Notes under the pieces: model-generated
Seen by the model: the letters and a program-made list of their open reading frames with translations, nothing else
Told to the model about the DNA's origin: nothing
Database searches by the model: none
From: Phycisphaerales bacterium UBA1926
Lineage (GTDB): Bacteria; Planctomycetota; Phycisphaerae; Phycisphaerales; UBA1924
Reading direction: 5' to 3'
Assembly (NCBI GenBank): GCA_002337215.1
Contig: DDFO01000025.1
Span: 107,144 to 115,100, forward strand
Length of the DNA: 7,957 nt
Translations under genes and position numbers: made by a program
Part shown: positions 1-6,449 of the stretch, in pieces
Layout of the letters: each line of letters starts with the position of its first letter
Numbering within the stretch: position 1 is the first letter of the stretch

Positions 1-107
1 GTAGGTGTGTTGGTTCGACGGGAGCAGGGCATAATCGGTGGGCATCGGGAAGCAGCCTATCGAGCCGGGTCGGTTCGCGGCGGAACGTCTCGCCCGGACA
101 CCCGGCG

Positions 108-124
108 GTGGAGGCCACGTTTTT
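108..124 (+). terminator. Weak possible intrinsic terminator upstream of scpB
   Basis: GTGG (108-111) and CCAC (115-118) form a 4-bp stem with a three-base loop, followed by one G and five T (120-124). A T run is unusual in this GC-rich sequence. Just before it lies a larger foldable segment, CCGGGT (65-70) against ACCCGG (100-105), enclosing GTTC (73-76) against GAAC (83-86). Together these could end a transcript entering from the left, either an upstream gene or a small RNA. The terminal stem is short, so this is only a candidate. Confidence 0.25.
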
Positions 125-171
125 CGATCCTGAGCCCGTCGCAGATTCGTCCGCGGTTCCCCGGCTTGGGG

Positions 172-177
172 TACAGT
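172..177 (+). promoter_or_regulatory. Candidate -10 element for leaderless scpB transcription
   Basis: TACAGT matches the TANNNT form of a sigma-70 -10 box, with two of its three variable bases differing from TATAAT. Its last base is six bases before the scpB ATG at 184, so transcription would start at about the A of the start codon. This explains why no Shine-Dalgarno is present. No good -35 is seen; TTCGTC at 146-151 lies about 20 bases upstream, which is too far. A small inverted repeat, CCCC at 159-162 and GGGG at 168-171, abuts it. Leaderless starts with this geometry are well known in Actinobacteria and Deinococcus; using them here is inference. Confidence 0.4.
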
Positions 178-183
178 GGCGGC

Positions 184-810
184 ATGGCAGAGATCGCGAC
201 AGAGCAGGAAACCGGCACGACCATCCCGTCGGATGCACCATCGTCCGCCGAGATTGACCCGAACCTGTGCTCCCGCGTCGAGGCGATTGTGCTGAGCAAC
301 AGCAAGCCCGTCGCCGCGGCGAAAATCGCGGATGTGGTCAACGCTCTGAGCGAGACACCGATCGAAACCGACGATGTGCTGCGGGCCGTGGACGCGCTGA
401 ACACGCAGTACGACTCGACCGGGAGAGCGTTCCGCATCGAGACGGTCGCGGGCGGGTTCCGGGTGATGACCCGCCCCGAGCACGCCGATGTCCTCGCGGC
501 GTTCCACCGCAGACAGGCCTCGAGCCGGCTGAGCCGACCGGCTGTTGAGACGCTCGCAATCATCGCGTACAAGCAGCCCATTACCCGTGCCAAGCTCGAA
601 GCGATCCGCGGCGTGGGCTGCGGCGAAGTGCTGCGGAGCCTGCTGGAGCGCAAGCTCATCGCCGTGACGGGACGCGCCGAGGAACTGGGTCGGCCCATGC
701 TCTACGGGACGACCAAGCACTTTCTCGATTCGTTCGGCATCCGCAGCGTCAAGGACCTGCCCTCGGTCGAATCAATGGTCCGCGCGAGCGAGGTGCCGGC
801 TTCGGGCTGA
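184..810 (+). CDS. scpB: Segregation and condensation protein B (ScpB), condensin accessory subunit
   Basis: ScpB forms the SMC-ScpA-ScpB condensin, which acts on the nucleoid in chromosome compaction and segregation. The 208-residue product has the family's two winged-helix halves: residues about 28-105 (RVEAIVLSNSKPV, then ETVAGGFRVMTRPEH) and about 115-192, with the hallmark block LSRPAVETLAIIAYKQPITR, followed by IRGVGCGEVLRSLLER and GRPMLYGTTKHFLDSFG. Length fits the family (roughly 180-220). The frame stays open upstream to the window edge with a GTG at 7, but those 59 extra residues are Arg/Pro-rich and look noncoding, so I choose ATG 184. No Shine-Dalgarno precedes it; a -10-like TACAGT at 172-177 suggests a leaderless mRNA. 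Residues 1-25 are a polar, probably disordered lead. The usual partner scpA is not visible and may lie just upstream. The family call is very secure; the start is fairly secure. Confidence 0.95.
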   Translation: MAEIATEQETGTTIPSDAPSSAEIDPNLCSRVEAIVLSNSKPVAAAKIADVVNALSETPIETDDVLRAVDALNTQYDSTGRAFRIETVAGGFRVMTRPEHADVLAAFHRRQASSRLSRPAVETLAIIAYKQPITRAKLEAIRGVGCGEVLRSLLERKLIAVTGRAEELGRPMLYGTTKHFLDSFGIRSVKDLPSVESMVRASEVPASG

Positions 811-900
811 CCGCCACACAGGCAGGCGGGGCACGCAGGGCTGAGCCGGCAAGTCCTCGTATCCGAACGAAACCCACAACCGATAGACGGCCAGCGGCGT

Positions 901-2187
901 ATGGTCCGATCGATGGACGCGATCAAGCGTGAGACCGGGGACGGACGGAGCCGATTCGGCGATGGTCTGCCCCCGCCCACGTCGCGCCGCTACGAGCTCC
1001 ATCCGCCGGGTTTCCTCTACCTGGTCATCACGGTTTTTCTCGCGATCGGTTCGATCAACAGCCAGAACAACCTGCTGTTCCTCGCGTTCGGACTCGCGAT
1101 CGCGGGCTTCTTGCTCTCCGGGCTCATCAGCGGCCCGCCCCTGATGAAGATCAACGCCCGCCGCAACCCACCCGAGCCGGGCGCCGTCGGCGAGCACGCG
1201 GAGATCCGCTACACGCTCGAACACCGCGGCCGATGGATCGGCGCGATGGGTCTCGAGATCCGCGAGTTGCTCGATGAAACACAGGATGCTCGGGCACTGG
1301 GCGCTGGCTCCGCGGGAGGGGTGCTGAACCTCAGCCCCGGATCAGCGACCTCGGCGGTCGTTCGCGTGCTCCCGGAACGCCGGGGCGTGCACCGTCTCCG
1401 AGCGTTCGCCGTGAGCACGACGTTCCCGTTCGGCCTCTTCCGAAAGACGCTGATCTTCGAGCAGCCCGACGCGTGGATGGTTTTGCCCCGACGGATCCCG
1501 CTTCGGGACATGCCCTGGCAACGCTCGGGGCGCGACGGGGCGACCCTCAGCGCGATCGCTTCGCGGAAGGGCCAATCGACGGAGTTCTATGCGCTGCGGG
1601 ATTACGTCCCGGGTGATCCGACCAGGCAGATCGCGTGGAAGCCCTCCGCGCGCACGGGGAGTCTCGTTGTGCGTGAACTCGCCGCGAGCGCACCACCCAA
1701 GCTCTGGCTCCGGATCGATCAACCCGATTTCGGGACGCCGGAGCATCTCATCGAACGGGCTGCGGCGCTGGTCTCGGCCCTGGCACAGGACGCGTCGAAG
1801 GCGGGGTTCTCCGTCGGGCTCCGCGGGCGCGGCGTCGGAACCATGCGCCCGGTCACAGGGCCCAAGCAGGTCCGCGCAATCCAATCGCAGATGGCGGCGC
1901 TCGGCGAAGCGACCGAGAGCGCGCCGTCCGACTCTGATGCGGAACGGAGCCGGGGTGCCCTGCGCGTCACGATCCAATATCAGCGCAAGGGCCGGTCGGC
2001 GGGGAGAAACGAGTTCGTGCTCTCCGCGGGTGATATCCGCCAGTGGTTCGCGGCCCAAGAGATCCCCGCCGAGTTTCTGGGTCCCGACGAGGGGTCGAAG
2101 ACGGGCCTCACCGATGGGTCCACGCACCGAGCCGTGCGGTGGGCCCGCGAGCGGCTCGGGATGTCGAGCCCGGAGGCTGTGGCATGA
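901..2187 (+). CDS. DUF58 family membrane protein, partner of a TgpA-like transglutaminase
   Basis: This 428-residue protein has two closely spaced membrane segments, about 37-55 and 57-77 (FLYLVITVFLAIG, then LLFLAFGLAIAGFLLSGLI). A beta-rich stretch follows, with the family-typical FPFGLF at 175-180, and then the DUF58 core at about 225-262: residues STEFYALRDYVPGD, a TRQIAWKPSARTG block and LVVRE. DUF58 proteins resemble von Willebrand factor A folds and are generally encoded with MoxR AAA+ ATPases and transglutaminase-like membrane proteins; their biochemical role is poorly known. The C-terminal 160 residues are soluble and less conserved. The stop overlaps the ATG of the next gene (ATGA), indicating translational coupling. 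ATG 901 is the first start; ATG 913 is possible, and neither has a good Shine-Dalgarno. No MoxR gene is visible within the window. The family call is firm and the function is inferred. Confidence 0.9.
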   Translation: MVRSMDAIKRETGDGRSRFGDGLPPPTSRRYELHPPGFLYLVITVFLAIGSINSQNNLLFLAFGLAIAGFLLSGLISGPPLMKINARRNPPEPGAVGEHAEIRYTLEHRGRWIGAMGLEIRELLDETQDARALGAGSAGGVLNLSPGSATSAVVRVLPERRGVHRLRAFAVSTTFPFGLFRKTLIFEQPDAWMVLPRRIPLRDMPWQRSGRDGATLSAIASRKGQSTEFYALRDYVPGDPTRQIAWKPSARTGSLVVRELAASAPPKLWLRIDQPDFGTPEHLIERAAALVSALAQDASKAGFSVGLRGRGVGTMRPVTGPKQVRAIQSQMAALGEATESAPSDSDAERSRGALRVTIQYQRKGRSAGRNEFVLSAGDIRQWFAAQEIPAEFLGPDEGSKTGLTDGSTHRAVRWARERLGMSSPEAVA

Positions 2188-4448
2188 GCGTGCTCCGCAT
2201 CTCACAACGCTGGTGCTTCGCGGCGGTGCTGCTCTCGATCGTCGCGTACGGCGCCTCGGAGGAAAACCTCGGCGTGCTGCTGCTCGGGGTGCCCGGGGCG
2301 TTCGGCGCTTGGCTGGTCACGCGGGGCTCACCGCCGAGGGCGATGCCCCGGATCGTGATCAACATCCTGCTGTTCGGCATCGTCGCATGGGGCACGCTGG
2401 GCCTGCTCCGGGGCGGGTTGGGCGTCACGCTTTTCAGCCAGTTCGTGATGGCGTTGCTGATCGTCAAGCTCCTCGATCGGCGCGGAACTCGCGATACGGC
2501 GCAGCTGCTCACGCTGTCGGTCTTCCTCGTGATCGGCGCCGTGCTGACGAGCAACTCGTTCATGCTGGGCGTGCTCATGCTGCTGTTCGTGCCGGTGATC
2601 ATCGCCGCGGTGCTGTGGTACCAGCTCTCGCGGGTCGAAGACACGGGCGGCTGCTCGCCCGATCAACACACCAAGCTGATTCGCAACAAGCCGCTGACAC
2701 GATCGGTGCGTTCCCGCACGATCGGGGTCATCGCGGGCGCGATACCCATCGGCGCGTGCGTGTTCATCCTGATGCCGCGGGAACTCGGCTCGAAGACCCT
2801 CGGTGCCTGGGGCACCGCGTCCGTCGGGCGAACGGTCGGATTCAACGATGAGGTCCGCCTCGGCATGGGCGGGCTTATCTCACAATCCCAGCAGCCCGTG
2901 CTCGATATGCAGCTCTTCGATCGAGAAGACGCCTCTGTCGGGGCGGTCGGCGAGCGGTACTACCTCCGCGGTGCGATCCTCCACGATTACGACCCGGTCT
3001 CCGGGACGTGGTCGCGGTCGAAGGACGCGAGGTACTCGGCGCTCCAGGGGCCCTCGCCCCAGCTCCGCGCCGCGTTCCAGACCGTCGGCGGCGGGCAGCC
3101 CGGCGATTGGACGCTTCGCCAGGAGATCACGATCCGGAGCCTGGACGGCAACCGGGGGCACCTGTTCTCGATCTGGCAGACCAATCAGGTCCGGGTTGCC
3201 CCCCCTTACCAGCTCCAGTTCTCGTCGGCCGATTCGGCCCTCTTCGCCGCGGGCGATTCTGGGAAAGTGAGCTACACCGTCCACTCGACCACCCGCGTAC
3301 CGCTGCCGACCGACATCTCGGATCTCACGATGGACGAACGGCTCGACCCGCTTATCGAGAACCCGGCGATCCGCAGGCTCGCCGACGAGATCCTGTCCAC
3401 CGCCGGAATCGAACCAGATCCGCTTCAGCGTCCGGTTGCCGACGATCTGGACGCGATCTCTGAGCTCCGGAACTACCTGACCGGCGGACGCTACACCTAC
3501 ACGCTCGAGACGCTGAGCGCGCCGCCGGGGAGGGATCCCATCGAGTGGTTCCTCAACGAGAACCGCGAGGGACACTGCGAGTACTACGCGTCGGCGTTAG
3601 CGCTCCTGTGCCGCACGGTCGGCATCGACGCGCGTGTGATCACGGGGTATGTCGCGACCGATTACAACGAGACAACGAGGAGCTACATCGTGCGCGCGAG
3701 CAACGCGCACGCGTGGGTCGAGGCCGAGGCCCTGCCCGGGCAGTGGCGACGCTTCGATCCGACGCCGACCGCCGACCTCGTGCGCATCCACGAACCCCCA
3801 TCGGGGATGATCGCCGACATGCGTCGGTTCGTGAACACGCTCGAGTTCGCGTGGATCCGAACAGTCATCGGTTACGACGGGGAGGCCAGACGCGACCTGC
3901 TCGGCAAGCCGGCAAACTCGTCGTCGATGTTCCCGCTGCTCGAACGGCTCAGCAACAGCCTCCGGCGGACGCAGCGGGCCCCGGTGAACGTCCTGCTCAC
4001 GGCGCTGCGGAACGCACTGCTCGCCTTCTGCGCGGCGGTCTTTATCGGGGTCTTGTTCGTCCGCGAGAAAGCCCGGCTCGCCCGGCTCGCCCGCTGGATC
4101 AGGAATCGTGCGAGCGGGCTGTTTGGAGCGCAGCCGAAATGGTCGCCCGCGGAGCGGTCGCGCGAGAAACTGCTCGGTTACCTCAAGCGGGGCGGCTCGC
4201 CCAAACCGGCCTGGGTCCCGCTTCGGGCGCACACGACCGGCCTGATCCGCGACGGGGTGCTGACCGGCGAACCCGCCAGAGCGGTCACGCGGATCGTCGA
4301 TGGGCTCTATGCTGAGTACTTCGCGGGGATTCGGGCCGGCCCGAGCGACGACTACGAGCAGGAGCTCGGCACGGTCCGCGCGTGGGCCCGACGCCCCGGG
4401 GGCGATCGGACGAACAGACGCGGCGGGGCAAGCCCCCGCAACGCGTGA
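2184..4448 (+). CDS. TgpA-like transglutaminase-domain integral membrane protein
   Basis: The 754-residue product has about seven N-terminal membrane segments (roughly 10-25, 28-46, 55-77, 79-97, 105-122, 125-147, 178-197), a large, probably external domain, one more membrane segment (about 602-626), and a soluble tail resembling DUF4129 (about 650-735). The transglutaminase-like core at about 450-530 keeps the thiol-protease-type triad: Cys465 in REGHCEYYASALALLCR, His509 in ASNAHAWVEAE and Asp525 in WRRFDPTPT. The family architecture matches TgpA of Pseudomonas, an essential inner-membrane protein whose catalytic domain faces the periplasm; its natural substrate is unsettled. The ATG shares ATGA with the DUF58 stop. 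A longer in-frame start at 2043 would lie inside that gene and is rejected. The gene probably shares an mRNA with its neighbours. A basic RLARLARW stretch follows the last membrane helix, in line with a cytoplasmic tail. Confidence 0.93.
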   Translation: MSVLRISQRWCFAAVLLSIVAYGASEENLGVLLLGVPGAFGAWLVTRGSPPRAMPRIVINILLFGIVAWGTLGLLRGGLGVTLFSQFVMALLIVKLLDRRGTRDTAQLLTLSVFLVIGAVLTSNSFMLGVLMLLFVPVIIAAVLWYQLSRVEDTGGCSPDQHTKLIRNKPLTRSVRSRTIGVIAGAIPIGACVFILMPRELGSKTLGAWGTASVGRTVGFNDEVRLGMGGLISQSQQPVLDMQLFDREDASVGAVGERYYLRGAILHDYDPVSGTWSRSKDARYSALQGPSPQLRAAFQTVGGGQPGDWTLRQEITIRSLDGNRGHLFSIWQTNQVRVAPPYQLQFSSADSALFAAGDSGKVSYTVHSTTRVPLPTDISDLTMDERLDPLIENPAIRRLADEILSTAGIEPDPLQRPVADDLDAISELRNYLTGGRYTYTLETLSAPPGRDPIEWFLNENREGHCEYYASALALLCRTVGIDARVITGYVATDYNETTRSYIVRASNAHAWVEAEALPGQWRRFDPTPTADLVRIHEPPSGMIADMRRFVNTLEFAWIRTVIGYDGEARRDLLGKPANSSSMFPLLERLSNSLRRTQRAPVNVLLTALRNALLAFCAAVFIGVLFVREKARLARLARWIRNRASGLFGAQPKWSPAERSREKLLGYLKRGGSPKPAWVPLRAHTTGLIRDGVLTGEPARAVTRIVDGLYAEYFAGIRAGPSDDYEQELGTVRAWARRPGGDRTNRRGGASPRNA
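4072..4089 (+). repeat. Two-copy 9-bp tandem repeat in the transglutaminase gene
   Basis: CCCGGCTCG occurs twice back to back (4072-4080 and 4081-4089), followed by a partial third copy, CCCGCTGG. Because 9 is a multiple of 3 the reading frame is kept, and the repeat encodes the basic RLARLAR stretch just after the last membrane helix. Copy-number change would only lengthen or shorten this stretch. Confidence 0.7.
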
Positions 4449-4467
4449 CGCCGGCGGGACCGGCAAC

Positions 4468-4476
4468 AGGAAAGGA
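4468..4476 (+). promoter_or_regulatory. Shine-Dalgarno that fixes the PilZ-like gene start
   Basis: AGGAAAGGA ends six bases before ATG 4483, a strong purine-rich ribosome site in a window where several genes lack one. It decides against the long in-frame extension back to 4300, which would run inside the transglutaminase gene. Confidence 0.75.
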
Positions 4477-4482
4477 CCGGGG

Positions 4483-5355
4483 ATGCCCGCGAGCCGACGA
4501 CGTGGAGAACGCTGGCGCCAGACGCTCGATCAGATCCGCGAGCGCGGCGGCAGCCTCGAGATCACCATCGACCGACGCGACGGGGAGCCGTTCCGGACCG
4601 ATCCGGGCGAGGACGTGCGTACGCCGCCGCCCGATCTGCTCTGGCGCGTCCGCGTCCGCCAGAGCGGCGACGAGCGGATCCTCGTGGAGCACCCGTCGGC
4701 ACTGGGTCGCACGATCGAGATCAAGAACGGGCAACGCCTGGTCTGCGTCATGTCGGTCGGGCAGAATCGATGGATCTTTACGACCAAGGTTGTGTCCGTC
4801 ACGCCGGGACGGGACGGCGTGCTCGAGCTCGAGGCCCCCACCCGCGTCGAACGGGCAACGCGCCGTTCACAGGAGCGCGTCTCCACGGCGTCGCTGAGCC
4901 TGCCGCAGGTCCGGTGCTGGATGCTGCGCGATCCGATCACGGCGGTCCCGGCGGAGGCCGCGAGCCGGGACCGGATCAACGAATTGCTGGCGATGCCCCC
5001 GGCGTCGAGGCCGGCGCTCCCCGACGACGAACTCGATCGGCTCGGCGAGATCGCGCCCGATGTGGGCCCCGGCTTCAAGGCCGAGCTCGCAAACATCGGT
5101 GGTGGCGGCATCGGGCTCAAGATCGGGCCAGAGGACAGCTCGCTGGCCGAGAGCTCGAAGCTCTATTGGACCCGGCTCGACCTGCGCCCCGCGATCCCGG
5201 CCCCGCTGGACCTGATCTCACGGATCGCGCACACACACCTTGAGAGCTCGCAGAACACGTACGCAGGACTCGCGTTCGAATTCGGGCTTGACCCCACGCA
5301 CCGAGCGTTCGTCGCCGACCAGATCGAGCGGTTCATGCGCCACGCCGGGATCTGA
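4483..5355 (+). CDS. PilZ/YcgR-like protein, possible cyclic di-GMP receptor
   Basis: The 290-residue soluble protein has the two-domain layout of YcgR-type receptors. An N-terminal beta-rich part (about 50-118) includes RILVEHPSALGRTIEIKNGQ and QNRWIFTTKVVSV. A PilZ-like part begins with the arginine motif RRSQER (R128 and R132 in an RxxxR arrangement) and ends with YAGLAFEFGLD followed by an F-[IV]-x-x-I-E-R-F type helix. The second cyclic di-GMP motif, usually D/N-x-S-x-x-G, is represented by N204-I-G-G-G-G, with Ser replaced by Gly. The two motifs are about 70 residues apart rather than the usual 20-30, because of an Ala/Pro/Asp-rich insertion (about 152-200). The first 20 residues are basic and may form an amphipathic helix. 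It lies 34 bases after the transglutaminase gene, so co-transcription is likely. No signal peptide or membrane segment is seen. The YcgR/PilZ assignment is from motif reading only and is moderately sure; ligand binding is unproven. Confidence 0.68.
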   Translation: MPASRRRGERWRQTLDQIRERGGSLEITIDRRDGEPFRTDPGEDVRTPPPDLLWRVRVRQSGDERILVEHPSALGRTIEIKNGQRLVCVMSVGQNRWIFTTKVVSVTPGRDGVLELEAPTRVERATRRSQERVSTASLSLPQVRCWMLRDPITAVPAEAASRDRINELLAMPPASRPALPDDELDRLGEIAPDVGPGFKAELANIGGGGIGLKIGPEDSSLAESSKLYWTRLDLRPAIPAPLDLISRIAHTHLESSQNTYAGLAFEFGLDPTHRAFVADQIERFMRHAGI

Positions 5356-5396
5356 ACGGGATCGCCTGAGCCGACCGCGAGTTGACCTTTGTGCGA
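5356..5396. other. Short gap between convergent genes
   Basis: The PilZ-like gene and the minus-strand DUF4097-like gene end 41 bases apart. I see no stable hairpin with a T run in either direction; the only symmetry is a weak TCGC/GCGA pair. Termination here may be Rho-dependent or the transcripts may overlap. Confidence 0.5.
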
Positions 5397-6266
5397 TCAG
5401 TCGCGGAAGACCGCCATCAGATCGTCGGCGGTGCTGTACTGCTCGGCGTCGGGCTTGACAAAGACCGTGATATCGCCTCCGCCTGACCGGGCGACGAACG
5501 GCGTCTTGCCGCCGTTCCATGTTCCTCTGTAGCTGCGGAGCCCGGGGCGGACCTCGGTGAGGCTGCCGTATTGCGAACCGAAGAATGCCTGGCCCTCCTC
5601 GGTGTCGAGTTCGATCTGCCCCGCGCCTTCCGGATCGATGACGGCGGTGATGCGACCGCTCGCCGTGATGAGCGCAACAGGGTCCCGCAGTGGCTGGCTC
5701 GATCGGTACTCGATCCGCCCGCCGATGCCGGTCTCGACGCCGCTCTGCACGGTGACGGCGCCCTTGGTCCCGATGATCACAACCGCGCCCTCGTTGTTGG
5801 TGACGCTGAGCCCATCGCACCGCGGGACGCGGACGTGGAGCGCGACGCTGCTGCCCCTCGGATAGGCGCCATCGAGTCGCGCGGCAATCCTGAGCGTGGT
5901 CGCCTTCAGCGCCGAGGCGTTGCCTCCCGCGGTCTCATAGCCGGCGGTGACCGTCCCGGGCGCATCTTCGCGGGGCATGCTCTCGTTGTCGGAGTCCTTC
6001 CCACGGATGAGGTGGGCCGTGACCTCGGGCGCGTCAACGCGGTCATCGACCTCGACGATCACCGAGCCCATGTGGTTGTGCACGTCAACAGCGACCGGGG
6101 CACCGAGTGCTGGCGCGTCGCCCGTGATCTCGACGGGGATCGGGCGCTGCTCGCGCAAGAAGGCCGTCGTGGCGATGTCGGTGTGCGTGCAACCGATCGG
6201 CCCGAAGGACACGGGTGCGAGCAGGAGGAAGGCGGCGGTAATCGAAGAGCGGATTCTGTTCGGCAT
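5397..6266 (-). CDS. Predicted exported DUF4097-like beta-repeat protein, probable lipoprotein
   Basis: The 289-residue product starts with a basic n-region (MPNRIRSS), a hydrophobic stretch ([13 protein letters not shown]) and Cys26 in GPIGC, giving an export signal with a probable lipid-attachment cysteine. The -3 position is Pro where Leu is usual, so the lipobox is imperfect. The remainder has short repeating strands with Gly turns: [73 protein letters not shown] and [10 protein letters not shown]. This is the pattern of the DUF4097 putative adhesin / beta-solenoid family, whose members are often surface or envelope proteins of unknown role. I choose ATG 6266 because GGAG lies nine bases upstream and the signal peptide begins right there; an in-frame ATG at 6299 would add 11 residues before it and lies in a hairpin. 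The gene is monocistronic as far as seen, convergent with the PilZ operon and divergent from rny. No enzymatic motif is seen. Confidence 0.75.
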   Translation of the reverse strand: MPNRIRSSITAAFLLLAPVSFGPIGCTHTDIATTAFLREQRPIPVEITGDAPALGAPVAVDVHNHMGSVIVEVDDRVDAPEVTAHLIRGKDSDNESMPREDAPGTVTAGYETAGGNASALKATTLRIAARLDGAYPRGSSVALHVRVPRCDGLSVTNNEGAVVIIGTKGAVTVQSGVETGIGGRIEYRSSQPLRDPVALITASGRITAVIDPEGAGQIELDTEEGQAFFGSQYGSLTEVRPGLRSYRGTWNGGKTPFVARSGGGDITVFVKPDAEQYSTADDLMAVFRD

Positions 6267-6275
6267 GCCCGTGTG

Positions 6276-6279
6276 CTCC
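6276..6279 (-). promoter_or_regulatory. Shine-Dalgarno for the DUF4097-like gene
   Basis: On the minus strand GGAG lies nine bases before ATG 6266. It favours this start over the upstream in-frame ATG at 6299. Confidence 0.55.
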
Positions 6280-6290
6280 GGTCTGGGACA

Positions 6291-6310
6291 GCCGGGCATT
6301 GGTGCCCGGC
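6291..6310 (-). promoter_or_regulatory. Perfect 8-bp hairpin in the leader of the DUF4097-like gene
   Basis: GCCGGGCA (6291-6298) and TGCCCGGC (6303-6310) are exact reverse complements around a four-base TTGG loop. The element begins 25 bases before ATG 6266 and about 12 bases upstream of the Shine-Dalgarno. There is no T run on either strand, so it is not an intrinsic terminator. It could stabilise the mRNA, regulate translation, or serve as a dyad for a DNA-binding regulator. The symmetry is seen directly; any role is inference. Confidence 0.6.
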
Positions 6311-6384
6311 GGGGTGGTCAGGGTCTGATCGGCATTCGGCGCGTCGGCGCTCGAGAGAGCGTATCGACCAGCGGGGGTCCCGGG

Positions 6385-6410
6385 TTCGGGATGATCGGAC
6401 GAGACCCGAA
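6385..6410. repeat. Inverted repeat in the divergent intergenic region
   Basis: TTCGGG (6385-6390) and CCCGAA (6405-6410) are exact reverse complements separated by 14 bases. They lie about 20 bases upstream of the TATACT box at 6431, where a regulator would sit. Six-base arms arise by chance fairly often in GC-rich DNA, so confidence in function is low. Confidence 0.3.
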
Positions 6411-6430
6411 TACGAAGATGAAGATCCGGC

Positions 6431-6436
6431 TATACT
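6431..6436 (+). promoter_or_regulatory. Candidate -10 element (TATACT) driving rny with a long leader
   Basis: TATACT differs from the sigma-70 consensus TATAAT at one position and stands out in this GC-rich region. No TTGACA-like -35 is seen 16-18 bases upstream. The expected start, about 6443, falls inside the palindrome GCCCC-AA-GGGGC (6438-6449). Transcription to the right would give rny a leader of about 310 bases. The complementary strand reads AGTATA, so weak firing toward the DUF4097-like gene is also possible. Confidence 0.4.
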
Positions 6437-6437
6437 C

Positions 6438-6449
6438 GCCCCAAGGGGC
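6438..6449. repeat. Palindrome over the expected start site of the TATACT promoter
   Basis: GCCCC (6438-6442) and GGGGC (6445-6449) are reverse complements separated by AA. It sits two bases after the TATACT box, so it could be an operator overlapping the start site or a small hairpin at the very 5' end of the transcript. Confidence 0.35.

Larger units (their letters stand above)
1..183. other. Noncoding, structured stretch upstream of scpB
   Basis: No reading frame here looks like a conserved protein. One plus frame is open from base 3 to about 254 and another runs into scpB, but both give Arg/Ser/Pro-rich peptides typical of random GC-rich sequence. The segment has nested inverted repeats at 65-105 and the motif GGAAGCAGCC at about 49-58, which is also found in the apical domain of SRP RNA. 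The matching GUCAGG side of that RNA is not seen, so I do not call an ffs gene. It may be a leader, the end of an upstream transcript, or plain spacer. Confidence 0.4.

Noticed and set aside
30..60. SRP RNA (ffs) suggested by GGAAGCAGCC
   Set aside because: The pairing GUCAGG side and the closing helix are missing, and the sequence after it folds on itself instead of back to the left.
7..183. In-frame N-terminal extension of ScpB from GTG 7
   Set aside because: The extra residues are Arg/Pro/Gly-rich, exceed the usual ScpB length, and cross the T run and the -10-like box next to ATG 184.
3..256. Open plus-strand frame at the left edge that could be the end of an upstream gene
   Set aside because: It would overlap scpB by about 70 bases, its peptide has no recognisable motif, and open frames are common by chance at this GC content.
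811..829. CCGCC/GGCGG hairpin right after scpB as a terminator
   Set aside because: The stem is only 5 bp with a nine-base loop and no T run follows.
2043..2183. Upstream in-frame start for the transglutaminase gene
   Set aside because: It lies within the DUF58 gene and would put an Arg/Pro-rich stretch before the first membrane helix; ATG 2184 gives the classic ATGA overlap.
4300..4482. Upstream in-frame start for the PilZ-like gene
   Set aside because: It overlaps the transglutaminase gene and yields a low-complexity leader, whereas ATG 4483 has a strong Shine-Dalgarno.
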